Notes: a model not told the origin generated them from the sequence alone. DNA of 64,000 nucleotides from Bolinopsis microptera (GCF_026151205.1 NC_087081.1:9543246-9607245); one strand, 5' to 3'; numbered from the stretch's first letter, positions 1 through 11,059 are shown. A program made the numbers and translations.

Positions 1-326
1 CAGGATAAAAGATGGCGGGATATGTTACAAATGATTGGGATGGTTAAGGTTAACCGTTAAGATTAGATTTATTCGGAACAAGGTCATTCTGGAGGTCGGC
101 GGGGAGATATCATATCTGTTCATCACATATCATATATTACACAGAAATCAAATTCACTGTTATTCTCTTAAAAATCATACAAAATCTCAGTCTCATATCG
201 TATCATCATCATCATCAATATTCTCAATATCCAGTATCCACCCTCACGGGAAATCAGCAATCAGTCGGCCGAAAAAGAGACAGTCATTTCGCGGCTCCTT
301 TTCCTCACAGGGAATCACAGTTCCCG

Positions 327-389
327 TAGTTACATAAACAAGTAACCATAGTTACATAAACAAGTAACCATAGTTACATAAACAAGTAA
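327..389. repeat. 22-bp minisatellite, about 3 copies
   Basis: The unit starts TAGTTACATAAACAAGTAAC at 327, 349 and 371, a period of 22 bp. The copies are nearly identical. It shares the AAGTAACC core with arrays near 8.2, 18.9 and 24.7 kb. Confidence 0.9.
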
Positions 390-876
390 GATGTTTTCTT
401 TATACAGTATTATCATTGTACATATTACCTTGAATTTCAAGCAAATTGAACGTTTGTACGATCACAACCGAACCTGCCACCATCAGCCGCTACTTTTCAA
501 ATTGTTTTTTCCATCACTACACTCAGGTGTAGTAACGCCTGTTAAACGAGGAGGTGTGCGAACAACACTTACCAAGTTGCTGTGTAACGTACATATTGAG
601 GAGCAGTATGACGGTTATCTCGTATTATTGTTTGGAAGGGGCTGGCTGTGGCGGCAGGACCGATCCATGGCGGCTAAACGGCATGGTAGCCGCCGCCATA
701 TACAATACCTTGTACGGTGTACATTCCATAATCCATATACATAGTACCCTTGAAAAAAACAGTCCTCTGCTTCTGGGCAGAGCTATATTAAGCTTCACAA
801 CTTGATTCGGACTTAGAGGGCACTTTTCTACCTGCTCTCTTGAGAAATGTGACCTTAAAGAAGGCACAGTGACGCA

Positions 877-1045
877 GCACACGCACGTGCTAGTGTAACC
901 ATGACAACGCACACGCACGTGCTAGTGTAACCATGACAACGCACACGCACGTGCTAGTGTAACCATGACAACGCACACGCACGTGCTAGTGTAACCATGA
1001 CAACGCACACGCACGTGCTAGTGTAACCATGACAACGCACACGCA
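877..1045. repeat. 32-bp minisatellite with a GCACGTGC palindrome in each unit
   Basis: Five units at a 32-bp period carry CACGTG at 884, 916, 948, 980 and 1012. The palindrome GCACGTGC is an E-box core. The array ends near 1045. It lies about 1.6 kb beyond the AFF stop codon. Confidence 0.93.
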
Positions 1046-1577
1046 GGGAGGTGAAATAGTTCCCTCTTTGTCCTTCACAAGCGTGCTCGTGTGATTGTAT
1101 GTGTGTTGGTTTAGCGTATCTGTATTGTTTATAATATCTTATAAATACAGGAGACCTAGAAATCGGATTATTACATACTCTGGAAAACCTCAACCCGTCA
1201 AAGAAGAATCAACAACATCAATTAGATCAAGATATAATCATATCAACATAATCAAATCGACACCAGCTGATTAGAAAATCTCCATCGGGGTAAAATTCTC
1301 ATAAACACCGACTATCTACATCTCCTGTCGACATTTTTTTGGTATATTGCACCCCTTTTGTCATTTTTTTGTAATACAGATAGTAAACACGTGTTGTGAG
1401 ATGCCATGGCAACTTGGCCTGATAATATAACTAGTACTGCATTGTGTCCTAATTTTAATGGAATTAAATTATCAATATTCGAATCTACTAAACATTTGAA
1501 GGTTTATTTCATACGAATGTTAAATGGGATCAAAGTGTGTCAAAGCTGGAGTAAATTAAGGTCGTATTCATTCAATC

Positions 1578-1583
1578 TTTATT
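1578..1583 (-). promoter_or_regulatory. Candidate polyadenylation signal for the AFF gene
   Basis: TTTATT on the plus strand reads AATAAA on the minus strand. A second candidate is at 1503-1508. Either would give a 3' UTR of about 1.1 kb after the stop at 2664. AT-rich sequence produces this hexamer often, so this is only a candidate. Confidence 0.2.
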
Positions 1584-2663
1584 GATTTACTGGAATTTTT
1601 TAAAATAAAAAGGCCATATTTGCAGTTCTAAGCTATCTTCTCAAACCGAGCAGTCAGCCATCTCACCATCTGAATATAAACATTCCCAAATGTTAAAATC
1701 GCTAACCCTTTACACTGATATTATCTTTCAAATTACTTGGCAGAAAACCCCACAAAGAATACGTGAAAAGAGGAAGGGGAATAATCAATAGCTTTCCCGA
1801 AATTGTATTAAATGAAAACAACTATAACCGTTATTAAAAGCAAAAAGACGGTTCTTAATAATAAAAAAGGAGACAAAACCAAATCACAACATTTTCGTTT
1901 TCCTATTCATCATCGCATTGGTCGGACTGAACTCAAAAAAAATTACAAAATTTGTTATGAAGAATCTTAGTGGAATCCACGACAGCAGATCTCATGATAA
2001 TTAACCTAAAAATAGCACCTAGACAAACTAGCGAATCTACCACGTGACATGTCACGTTACATGCCACAAAGCTTGCAGTTGTGGTAAAGTAAGCTGTGTT
2101 CCTAGTTATTAACTATCGCTATTATTATTATTAAAGCAAATTCAAAGGCAGAGCGTCCAAAATAAAAATGAGCCAAAAATTGCCAATCAAAATCCATAAA
2201 ACTTCTAAAAACATCAATAAAAGGGACCATGAGTTGGAGACTATAAAAAAGTGGATAGATCGAGCACGTGACTTAAAACTAGCCTGATGGAAACCAGAGA
2301 CCACTCTAGTACAGCACTCACCAGGCCGGATAAATAACTTTGCAAAGGAGCAAGGCAGATTAAATAACGTTATGAAGGAGCAAGGATAACCCCAGATATA
2401 TTTTCTTTCCCCACGCGAATTAAATCATTTCAAAAATTTCAACAATTATATTTCGAAGATTTATCTTAAAATTCAAATCATATTATCTCAAAAGTCCACA
2501 TTACATGAAGAACATATTTCTCAACATAAAATGTTTATCTTTAAAGGCATCAAAGACAGCGCCTGCACGTACTACCGCGTAAACCGTTACCAAAGGAACA
2601 ACAATCAATCAAGTAACGTGACCAATCAATTAAGTCATGTGATTAATTACCGATACCACGTGG

Positions 2664-2785
2664 CTAGGAAGCTTCTTTGTAGTTGTCGAGGTTCTCAAGG
2701 CCTTGGCCCACATACCGTGCCACAGTGTAGAGGTGAGTGGTCGAGCTGATAGGACACACTTGTTCGTCCAGATAGTTGAAAAATC
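2664..2785 (-). CDS. AFF exon 16 (residues 972-1011), terminal exon with stop
   Basis: The exon follows TTTTCAG and encodes GFFNYLDEQVCPISSTTHLY, then ARYVGQGLENL, ending in TAG at 2664-2666. Vertebrate AFF proteins end in the same way (FFNDLDLLMGPV, then a QYSQQGLHWL segment, from memory), so the C-terminus is complete. Confidence 0.92.
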
Positions 2786-5700
2786 CTGAAAACATGTTCG
2801 GGTTAGAATTTAGTATGGGTTTAAAAATCAATGAATTAAAATCGCAATTCAAAACATCTTCTATTAAAGTTGCCTCAAAGTTTTCAAATCAAACGCAAGG
2901 AAATATTTCGTGGAGCTAATACAAAATCTCTCATCTTGATCAATCAGGTAATCAACTCACCTAAAGAATGCTGAGCTAACGTGCCGGCCTCCTCCCAGTA
3001 ATCAACCCAACAGTTGAGAGCTTGAGCTAGCTTGAAATACTTGGAGATATCCTTGATGAACCTAGTTGGAACAGTATCAGTATTGTGATGCATGTTGGTA
3101 TCCAACACTTCAGTTCCAGTGTAACTGGCCATGCTCATCAAGCTGCCAGCAGGTGAGGGAGTTGGTGAGTCTCCTGATTTCATGGAGGTGTTGTTGTTTC
3201 CCCCGCTGCTCTGGGACCGGTTCTGTACCTGGACCTCTTTCTGTTTCTGTCTGATGATGTGGCTACATGACCTCTGTAGGTTGAGATACTCTGCCCTTCT
3301 GTTGGTCCAGATTGTACGTTGTATGTGGGACACCAGTAGGAGACACAGGACTGCTAATCGCTTATCCTGAGGAAGTCATAATTGTTAAATAATATTGTTA
3401 ATATTTACAGTTTTTAAATAATGTAAGAGTTTTGTTTATATATATACGTATTAACTTTTAAGGGTTGACAGTCAATGTGATGCTTAATTGAATACTATGC
3501 AGTTAGCACGTGAGATTAACTACATTTTTGTAAGTGCATTCGAGCAAAATACAGGATGTTCTTACCTGTATCCTGACATCTAGACCGTTATTTGACCGCA
3601 GTCTCAAACAAAAGTCGATGATATTAGCTGTATCGTGCAACCACACGTAGCAGCTTTTGAAATCCTGCTTCTGTTGAGCACTGAGGGCAGCGTATACGTA
3701 CCTGAAGAAATTAACTAATCAGTTGGCTAATTGGTTAATCGGTTTTTGATAGAGTTGACCACTCATGAAAGTCAGCGGTGAGTTTGTCAAAACATTTACA
3801 ATTTATCGGGAGATATTTTCCTTGAAAGGATTTTCCCGGAATTTCTTTCACGAAACAGCAGTTTCGACGAAATCATCACACTATTATTGTTTTCGTGACT
3901 TTACCTATATAATACTAAGTTTAAAACACAACACAGTTCAAAAGTTTGCAAACCTAGTCTCCGCACGGAAATGAGCACACTTGAACTTTTCATGAGTTAA
4001 AAGAGACTAAATTAAGGTTCCATACGAATAACTCTGTGTTTAAAATCTAACACTGCAAAACTGAACATGTTACTCACTGGATGGAAGCCTCCATGTACTT
4101 CTTTATCTTCAATGCCTGGTTGTGGGTTATATTATCTGCCTCTTTCTTCAACGCATGACCCTTCTTGTAGTAAACCTCAAACTTAAGGAGTCCTTTTAGG
4201 GCCTTGTCCAGATCACCCTTCTCACTGTCCTGCTGAGATACACTAGCAAAGGTACATTGAGTCCTGGTAGGGGGCAGGAGGTTTCTGGGTTGTTGGACTA
4301 GGTATGCTAAACTGGGGATAGCTGCAATCGTGTGGATGCCTGGAACTGAAAGTATGAAGTGTTAAAGGGAGGAGAAAGTGTAAACAAACCGTTTAAGTTT
4401 CAATATTTAATGTTAATTATTTGATGGTTCACTGGTTTATAAAAAATTGATTTTTTGCTTCCACATTAACACAACATTATTTGAATAACAACCAAACGTT
4501 ATTTTACAAACCTTGGTGTAAACCTTGCAGGTATGCAGAGTGTTGGAATGTGTCGTATTCTGGGGGCTCTCTTGTGATTCTACGTCTTTTTGGTGGGTAA
4601 CCGTACTCTCGCTTATCTCTGTGAAGATACTTGGGTTAGTTTGAGTTTTACAATGTAACAATGGACCCACAACCAAGTTAATTGTCGTTAACTTGGTTAC
4701 TTTATAATATCAGAAGTTGAATGAGCGAGATTTTGTTTGTTAGCCATTTCATGAAGTATGATGCATGTGCATAATCATAATATTAATATCTTCTAGTTGC
4801 TTAAGGACAAGACAAGATGTTTCAATGAGAAAAATGAATGTATGTATTTTACATTATTCTTCTCATAAGTGTTAAGCAGATATTGCAATAAACTTTCATC
4901 ACATAATATCGCAGCAACGACACAGCATAACTGTTCACATTATTACAAAGAAAAAATATGTAGCCTTTGCTTTAATAAGTCGTTTTATTGAGGAGATGTC
5001 CCCTCTTTATAACATGGCTAATAAAGCCATTGGCTATCTGCCAAAGATAACTTATAAGACCCGTACCTGTGATAGACTTGGTCAGGAGACTGATCCCGGT
5101 CCGGTGACACAGATTCGCGTTTCTCATGCTGCCCACGTGCAACATGTTCTGCGCGCGGCATGGCCGGCACTTTGGTCACATTGGTCACATGGTCTGCACG
5201 TGGAATACACGGAACTTTGCACGACGGCTTCTCGTGTGGTTTACCCTCCTCCTCGTTAGAAGATTCAGATTCTCCTCTTTTTGAACGATAGGATTTGACG
5301 GAAGAAATCAGTTCGGGGTGGTTCAGGGACCTGGGGAGAAATTTTAATTTAATCTTAATGAATGATTCAGTTTTTTAGAGACAAATTTTGTGAATAATTC
5401 CATATTTTAAGGGAAGAGGAAGTACAATTGCTATTAATTTTTGGACACATCCCAAAAGAGTTTGATAAACACTATAACATTCCTAATTCAATTCATTCCA
5501 ACTTTTGTAGATGAAACAACGAAAAACTAACCTGGTGGAAATCTTCTCAAAACCAAAAGAGAGCAGCAGATTAAACTGGGCACCTGAAGCCAACAATCGT
5601 CTGATATCAACAAGATTATCATCAGTAACCGGAGTTTCCCTGATGTTGCGCAACATCTCACCCATTGCCCCAGACCCTGAAACACAATGGGGTTAATCAA

Positions 5701-8700
5701 TTAGTAGTTCAATCAGCAGGTAATTAACGAACCGAGCTTTTTTATTGAACTCATCGTAAGGGGATAAAAGAAATATACCGGTTACATGATCTTATAAACG
5801 AGTAAGCACCTTCATCGTCACAAAGGGAGGCGTTTTTCATCCGCGGGTTGACAGCAACAAAAGGTTTCTGCTCCCTCTTTTCGACCTGGATTTTAAAATA
5901 CTCAATACTATCATTCACTATTACAGACCTATCGAAACAGTACAGTAATACATTAAAATAATAATGTATAATATAACATGGTTGCTTGTTATCATAACGC
6001 AAACTTCTAGCATTAGAAAAACCATTTCACATACCTCTATTGAAGTTTCAGGGGCTGGTAAGGAGAAGGCTGCAGCTGCTGCACAAGCCTTTACAGCTTC
6101 TTTATCTATCCTTTCCGGTTTAACTTTAACGCTGTCCTCAACTGGTCTTTCTTCCAGCTTCACCCTGGGTTTCATTTTCGGTTTCTCCTCATGCTTTATT
6201 GTAGGTTTCTCCTCAACTTTCACTTTCGGTTTCGGATCCTCTAATTTCACACTTGGATTGCTGTCGAATTTGAACCGTGGCTCGGGGTCAGATAAAGGTT
6301 CCTTTTTTACGTCAATTTCCATCACGCTCTTACTGAGAGGGAACTCGTCACAGTCCTGGTCACTATCAATATCAGAACCACTGAGATCTCCAGCAGATAC
6401 CAACGGCTCAATCACTTTCGGTTTCAGTTTCACTGTTGAGGACGGCTCGTCCATCAGTTTCCCTTTCAGCTTGACGGCGGGTGAGGACGGCAGGATAGAA
6501 TCGTCCATCAATTTTGCCTTCAGTTTCTCCAAGTCGAGTTCCTCCTCGTCCGAATCTTCAGATTCCACTTCTGCTCTTACGCATCTGAAATATTAATATT
6601 TTAAATATGCTTCTTATTCTACAAATTCTTCCAGTTAATCGGATTTTTGTTTCTAGGTAAACAATTTTTACACTCCAACAAAATAAAGTTAGCGACACAG
6701 CACCCTGAATTATTTGACAAGTGCAATGAAACGGTTGAGAATTCTTATGTTTAACTTGGAGTAACCGGAAAGTTGCCTACGAAGAAAGTTCCGAGCCACA
6801 ATGGTTAAATTCCACGAAATTCAAATTATAATATAATTTTAGTCACGAGATCATTTTCGAACGCGAAACCTTATTAAAGATAATGTCTGAAGACAAGCGG
6901 CTTTATCACTGGGAGACCAGTGGAATGTTTAGGTTCAAACAGCTGGGTACGCAAACTTGCAGATAAACTACGGAAGGGGTAAGTGAGCTCTCAAATTCTC
7001 AAAACTGCCTGGTTTTTGAGAAACTCATCGGTGACCCAAGAGATATAAAAAGTTTTGACGGACGGCTTACATTAGACGTAAGTGTTAAAAAAGGGTGAAT
7101 TTTTACCTGGGAGCTGAATATCGTGATTGAGAGGAGGATAAGGTCTTCTTGTGGGAGTGAGGTAGAGGTGACATGTCTCCAGCACCGTTACACCTCATCA
7201 CCTTAAAATAAAGGTGTTACAACTCAACACCACGAAAATAGAGGCACCTTATCACAATGACAAATTATATCAGCAAGTAAAACTTAAATAGCACAACGGA
7301 AAAAACGAATATGTTCACAACAAAACTGAGCGAAAGAGTTCATTTAATATCATAGCTTTCCCAATATCTAAACTTAAAGAATTCAAAGTCACGAGATATA
7401 ATGGTGTTATTAGTAACTAAATCTTCATAATCTTTCATGAGGAAGCAAATAATATTATACATAGTTGCAATTCAGAGTAATCTCATATTAACGTGAGAAA
7501 TGTGGTTAATATACATATTTGCCGGAGTCATCTAAATTTTAAAGATGACGTTGTCGAGATAGAAACTATAACCACAATGTTGATGCCAACTATAACGGTA
7601 CACGACTTACTATTATCTCAAATAGGTACCCTGAGCGGACCGGAAATGCTCTTTACATGTCATTATTTCAGAGGTTTAAGGCTTATAAACGGGACCAACT
7701 GTTTACTAATGGTTAAGGCGCAGGTTCCTTAAATATTACCTAAAATATCACCTTAAATATTACCTTAATTATTACCTTAATTAAGTATGCGTTATAGTTG
7801 TAAAAAGAAAAGGTAAGCAAGGAATCAGTTACAATTCTAGGGCTTGTCAGGAGTTCAAACTGTGCAGCTGAACTGACTAAACAGCAGTAAGGCAGTGCAT
7901 CTATGATCAAAGGCAGCAGCCAGTAAGTCTGTGAATAAAAGCAATACAGGGGTACATCTATGAATAAGGGAATACTCACATTGAATATGCTAGTGAGTCT
8001 GAAGATGTCACTGGTAGACAGGGTAGTATCACTCTCGATATCACTATCTATCCCAGATCCAGCTGTGTGAGGGCGCTTTCTGTCCCGGTGTCTGTGGTCA
8101 GATTTCCGTCTCTGGTCCCTCTTTCTCTCGCCTGGGACCAAGTTATTGTTACTTAGCGTTACTTGGTTACTTAGCGTTACTTGGTTACTTAGCGTTACTT
8201 GGTTACTTAGCGTTACTTGTTTACTTAACGTTACTTGGTTACTGAGACTAACCAATGGTTACTTATCCACTAATTGTCACTGCTCCAACATGATCGTTAT
8301 CCTTAGACCTATAAGCTAGGATACAAGGCTTATTCATGAGTGTATGGGCTATTGTTTAGCTCATACACTCACAATGTCATAGCTCCAGGAGAAGGGTCAG
8401 GAACATGAACCCGTAACATCGTACCATAACCACCTGATGCCCCCCTCCCTCAATAACCGGTTATAAATTACCAGGGTGGTTAAACTACCATAATCCATAT
8501 TATAATATCCAGCTGGCATTATCACAGAAATTACCCTGATATCTCATAACTTCATAATACCGGTATATCATGACAAATTATCCAGAGAGTTGGACTCTAC
8601 CCAAATATCTTAGAACCCAAACAATCAGCTCATTTGTCAGGTCAAACCAGCGGAAAGTTCTAGAACGCCCCATGTCCTTGAATAGGAAAACTATTTTCTT

Positions 8701-11059
8701 ATTACCTGAGAGGTGTCTGGTTTCGGAGGAGTCCTTACGGTCGCTGGAAGATCTCCGTCTCTCTGTGGAGCTGGAGTTGTGGTATTTCCTCTTGTCCTGG
8801 TTGGGAACATTGTTATTTAAACTGTTCAGATTGGTGGAAAGCCAAGAAATTATTTGATGGGAAACGGCCTACTTAATAATAGATGCATTGTAAAACATAT
8901 TCTCATGATTCCCATAATCCCCGTAATTTCCCGCGGGATAAAAGAAGAATTAACCTGTTTAGTTCTCCTCTCATCACCCGACTCCTCAATTTTGACCTTG
9001 CTCCCAGGTAACTTGGTGAACTCTAACAGGCCCTCCTTCTCCACCCTCTCTTTCAGAGCCCGATGTGTCACCTGAACACCACGTGGTACTTCACATGGTT
9101 TTGTCCGTGATTTGTTGATCTTATCTCTCAGATCAGTTGATTTGGTGGTCACGTGGCTGGTAGTGGAAGAGTCCGTTGCTATGGGGTCGCGGTCACGTGT
9201 TGAGCCAGGCATCTTGCGTTTGTCTTTGTTGGCGGTGCAGGTGGGGGAGGGAGTGCAGGTGGGGGATTGCAGAGAGGAAATTCCTTGCATTCTTTGGAAA
9301 TTCCGCAACTGCTTGAAGTCTGCGTAGGAGCCCAAGGCAGCCTGGTGGGAAGATCTGTTAGCCAGCTAACAATTAATCTGTCAATCAGAAAACTGATTTT
9401 ACTATTGATTCGTTGAGCATTGATAGTGAAATTTGGGACAAAGAGGGTGACATAAAAGTTCTTAAAAGTAGGATCGGTCACGAGCATATTTCAAATACTC
9501 GTGCTTTTTTGTAGCACTTAACAGGATTGATAATTATACTGCAAACATTGTTCACGTCTGAAAAACTAAAACTTCAAACTCACATTTAGTATGAATGGCT
9601 CTACGCAAGTGCCGTTAAAATGTGAACTAACATAGGTCTCTATTAAAATATGAAATAACATACCTCGATCCTGTTCTTATTGAAGCCATCTTCTCCTCTT
9701 TCTTTGTGTTTACCGTTAGCCTGAACAGATTCTTGTTAAATACCGCAAAAAATTAGACAATGATAATTTCAAAATAAAACGTCTTGACAAAAACCTTAAA
9801 AATATTGTTAGCAAATTATAGTCCCATAACGAGACGTAAAGATTAAATACATTTCAAGTAATAAAAATTAAATTAATACCTTCTCTGGAGACGAATTTAT
9901 CGGCGACACCTGTAAGGATAAGATGATGTTAGAATTTGGAGAATAGTATTTGGAGTCATGAAGACACCCGAGAAATACTGAGAAATACCGAGAAAGTTTA
10001 CAGTCTCCCCGTTAACAGAAAATACCGGTTAAACTTGATATTGAGATTAGATAATAGGTATAAATATGCGTTCTGTTTCAAAGTGAAACATTGTGGTCCG
10101 TGGGTAATGAGGCATACTTGCACTGTCCAAATCACACGCTCGCTAATCACACACACGCTCACTAATCACACACTCGTTAATCACACACACTCGCTAATCA
10201 CAAACTCGCTTCAAAACCTACAAAGTTACCTCACAAACACTGGACCGATACTTCAGTTTTATCACACTTTCTTAACTTTTAACACTCTGTCGCTGTCTAA
10301 AACTAGACTGTTCAGGAGACACTCAATTAGAAGGAGATGCAGGGGGCTGGCAGGGTTTTGAAAAAAGTCATGCTTCAAATATATTCTAAGTTGTAACGGC
10401 TAGACGGCTCAAATCACCTAACAAGGAAGAATAAGCATCCAAAATACGAACTGTTCTCGTGTCATGGAACTAAGGCACTGAGTTTTACATGACTTCAACA
10501 TTATTGGCTGATCCCCAAACAGTGTTCTTGGTATCATTTGTCATCCGGTCATCGCCAAAAATTTGAAAAAAACTGTAGACCGATGAAGGAAACCCTAGTC
10601 CAGGACTTTAAGACTAAGTTGTGAGATGAGGCGGATATAAGAGGAGAAAGAGACAGATGAGATTTAGACAAGTCACAAGAAAACAGATAAGTTGACAATT
10701 ACAATTAGCTTCAGTGAACTGCGTGGATGCTGCACGACTGTATGTGTTTTACAGTTAACAATATGAGATATAAGTTCTGGGAACTATAACAAGATAACAG
10801 TGCTATTAGCTTCTTAGTACCTACTTTTCAGTACTGGGACTCAGTGTTCCCCGGAGTAAAACTACTCAAAAACTAAAACTAAATTAAAACTACTTACATC
10901 AGGACGGTTGTTGATGGACAGATCGAGCGTCATTCGGTCAAAGTCCGGTCTGAACAGTTTGTCCGCAATGTCTCCATTCATCGTCATCTCCCGTCTCCGA
11001 AGCTTCTCCGATATTCGCTTCTCTGTCCGTGGGCTGCGTGGGCATGATGCTGTGCTCAT
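2664..11059 (-). CDS. AF4/FMR2 (AFF / lilliputian) family protein, super elongation complex scaffold; 16 coding exons
   Basis: AFF proteins are nuclear scaffolds that tether P-TEFb, ELL and YEATS partners and so promote release of paused RNA polymerase II. Coding exons in transcript order: 10898-11059, 9880-9909, 9664-9720, 8955-9341, 8706-8796, 7980-8131, 7107-7201, 6035-6584, 5810-5885, 5532-5676, 5067-5330, 4524-4618, 4078-4345, 3566-3701, 2961-3366, 2664-2785. All junctions are GT-AG, phases agree throughout, and the total is 3036 nt (1011 residues plus TAG). Family evidence: RIEAALGSYADFK near residue 82 resembles the human AFF4 segment RIQSMLGNYDEMK; DKRLAVLCLLLV, VDYWEEAGTLA and GFFNYLDEQ near the C-terminus follow the AFF C-terminal homology domain. 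Human sequences are from memory. The length is a little below the usual 1100-1300. The start has an in-frame stop 48 nt upstream. An alternative or non-coding first exon further upstream is possible. I give no symbol because the ortholog number cannot be decided. Confidence 0.93.
2961..3366 (-). CDS. AFF exon 15 (residues 837-971), C-terminal homology domain
   Basis: The 406-nt exon starts DKRLAVLCLLLVSHIQRTIW, matching the [20 protein letters not shown] block of vertebrate AFF. A Ser/Pro/Gly-rich loop follows (SPTPSPAGSLMSMAS). It ends with VDYWEEAGTLAQHSLG, matching the YDYWEMADNLA helix. The donor is GTGAGT. This is the strongest family evidence in the window. Confidence 0.93.
3566..3701 (-). 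CDS. AFF exon 14 (residues 791-836), C-terminal homology domain
   Basis: The 136-nt exon (CTTCAG acceptor, CAG|GTAAGA donor) encodes YVYAALSAQQKQDF, then ANIIDFCLRLRSNN. It corresponds to the helix with the AFF pattern Y..TVELI.Y.MRLK. It ends in phase 0. Confidence 0.9.
4078..4345 (-). CDS. AFF exon 13 (residues 702-790), start of C-terminal homology domain
   Basis: The 268-nt exon has a TTTCAG acceptor and a GTGAGT donor. Its second half, KFEVYYKKGHALKKEADNI, matches the opening helix of the AFF C-terminal homology domain (YFMKEGRKLKHRAD type in vertebrates, from memory). This domain mediates AFF dimerisation and nucleic-acid contact. Confidence 0.9.
4524..4618 (-). CDS. AFF exon 12 (residues 670-701), KRRR nuclear signal
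   Basis: The 95-nt exon runs from TTCACAG to CAAG|GTTTAC, phase 2 to phase 1. It encodes DKREYGYPPKRRRITREPP, with a basic KRRR cluster typical of a nuclear localisation signal, just before the C-terminal homology domain. A longer open frame on the same strand here is a different phase and is not used. Confidence 0.75.
5067..5330 (-). CDS. AFF exon 11 (residues 582-669)
   Basis: The 264-nt exon is open throughout between CCCCAG and CAG|GTACGG. It opens with LNHPELISSVKSYRSKR, then an acidic SESSNEEEG patch, then a run rich in Lys, Pro, His and Val. It ends SPDQVYHR. Read-through of the donor would hit a stop within three codons. Confidence 0.78.
5532..5676 (-). CDS. AFF exon 10 (residues 534-581)
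   Basis: The 145-nt exon has a TTTCAG acceptor and a CAG|GTTAGT donor, phase 1 to phase 2. It encodes a probably folded or helical stretch (MGEMLRNIRETPVTDD, then LVDIRRLLASGAQFNLLLSF). The hydrophobic leucine pattern is unlike the polar sequence around it. I do not recognise a named domain. Confidence 0.78.
5810..5885 (-). CDS. AFF exon 9 (residues 509-533)
   Basis: The 76-nt exon follows ATCCAG, is phase 0 at the start and leaves one base at the GTGCTT donor. It encodes VEKREQKPFVAVNPRMKN and then an acidic end. The donor is weaker than the others. Confidence 0.72.
6035..6584 (-). CDS. AFF exon 8 (residues 325-508), acidic/Lys-Pro-rich region
   Basis: The largest exon (550 nt). It begins with an acidic cluster, ESEDSDEEELDLEKLKAKL, followed by imperfect repeats of the form (K)xKVxExKP, an Ala run and PAPETSIE before a GTATGT donor. 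Alternating acidic and Lys/Glu/Pro-rich sequence fits the disordered middle of AFF proteins that recruits elongation partners. The complementary strand is also open over this exon; that is a shadow. Confidence 0.9.
7107..7201 (-). CDS. AFF exon 7 (residues 294-324)
   Basis: The 95-nt exon has a TTTTAAG acceptor and ends CCCAG|GTAAAA in phase 2. It encodes a Ser/His/Lys-rich stretch with no named motif. It was too short to stand alone and was placed because its phases link exon 6 to exon 8 without a stop. Confidence 0.72.
7980..8131 (-). CDS. AFF exon 6 (residues 243-293), basic then acidic
   Basis: The 152-nt exon completes the split Gly codon (phase 1 to phase 0). It reads ERKRDQRRKSDHRHRDRKR, then SGIDSDIESD, and ends at a GTGAGT donor. 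The basic block is a possible nuclear localisation signal. An 18-bp minisatellite lies just 15 bp upstream of the acceptor and is open in the same frame. Confidence 0.82.
8146..8243. repeat. 18-bp minisatellite in AFF intron 5
   Basis: About 5.4 copies of ACTTAGCGTTACTTGGTT, with small changes in the last copies. It sits 15 bp upstream of the exon 6 acceptor and takes the place where a pyrimidine tract and branch point would normally lie. Confidence 0.92.
8706..8796 (-). CDS. AFF exon 5 (residues 213-242), Arg/Ser-rich
   Basis: The 91-nt exon starts after CCAACCAG and ends at CAG|GTAATA with one base of a split codon. It encodes DKRKYHNSSSTERRRSSSD and further Ser-rich residues. An upstream AG (near 8821) would put an in-frame stop in this exon, so the 8796 acceptor was chosen. 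Confidence 0.78.
8955..9341 (-). CDS. AFF exon 4 (residues 84-212), conserved LG-Y-K segment
   Basis: The 387-nt exon is phase 0 on both sides and opens with AALGSYADFKQLRNF, matching the AFF N-terminal homology block. The rest is Ser/Thr/Pro-rich with charged patches, as expected for the disordered part of AFF scaffolds. The donor is GTTAAT and the acceptor CCACCAG. Confidence 0.88.
9664..9720 (-). CDS. AFF exon 3 (residues 65-83)
   Basis: The 57-nt exon has a TTCAG acceptor and a GTATGT donor, phase 0 on both sides. It encodes a charged stretch ending FNKNRIE. Its last residues begin the conserved RI...LG.Y...K block that continues in the next exon. Confidence 0.78.
9880..9909 (-). CDS. 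AFF exon 2, 30-nt microexon (residues 55-64)
   Basis: A CAG acceptor and a GTATTA donor bound exactly 30 nt encoding VSPINSSPEK. Both sides are phase 0, so skipping it would keep the frame. It is inferred because it joins exons 1 and 3 cleanly. Transcript data would be needed to prove that it is used. Confidence 0.65.
10131..10210. repeat. Degenerate 16-18-bp tandem repeat in AFF intron 1
   Basis: Four to five imperfect copies of AATCACACACTCGCT. It lies in the intron between AFF exons 1 and 2. Confidence 0.75.
10898..11059 (-). CDS. AFF exon 1 (residues 1-54), start codon
   Basis: This exon begins ATGAGCACAGC and ends at a GTAAGT donor after codon 54 (phase 0). It encodes a basic helix-like stretch (RISEKLRRREM) and then LFRPDFDR. 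These resemble the start of vertebrate AFF proteins, where a basic region precedes an LFAEPYKVT-type segment that docks on cyclin T of P-TEFb. The in-frame TAA at 11105-11107 supports this ATG. Confidence 0.85.

Larger units (their letters stand above)
1..2663. other. 3' flank of the AFF gene, with two minisatellites
   Basis: No coding exon is supported here. The part next to 2664 must contain the 3' UTR of the minus-strand AFF gene, but its end is not clear. The rest is AT-rich with two short tandem arrays (listed separately) and a pair of related segments at 2337-2385 containing GGAGCAAGG, which recurs near 15.07 kb. Open frames at 35-337 and 391-744 have no recognisable domains and look like chance ORFs. 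Confidence 0.5.

Noticed and set aside
877-1045. CRISPR array (regular repeats)
   Set aside because: Units are directly adjacent with no unique spacers, and the sequence is eukaryotic.
5964-6596. 210-codon plus-strand frame opposite AFF exon 8
   Set aside because: Shadow of the real minus-strand exon; the minus frame joins its neighbours in phase and has acidic/basic AFF composition.
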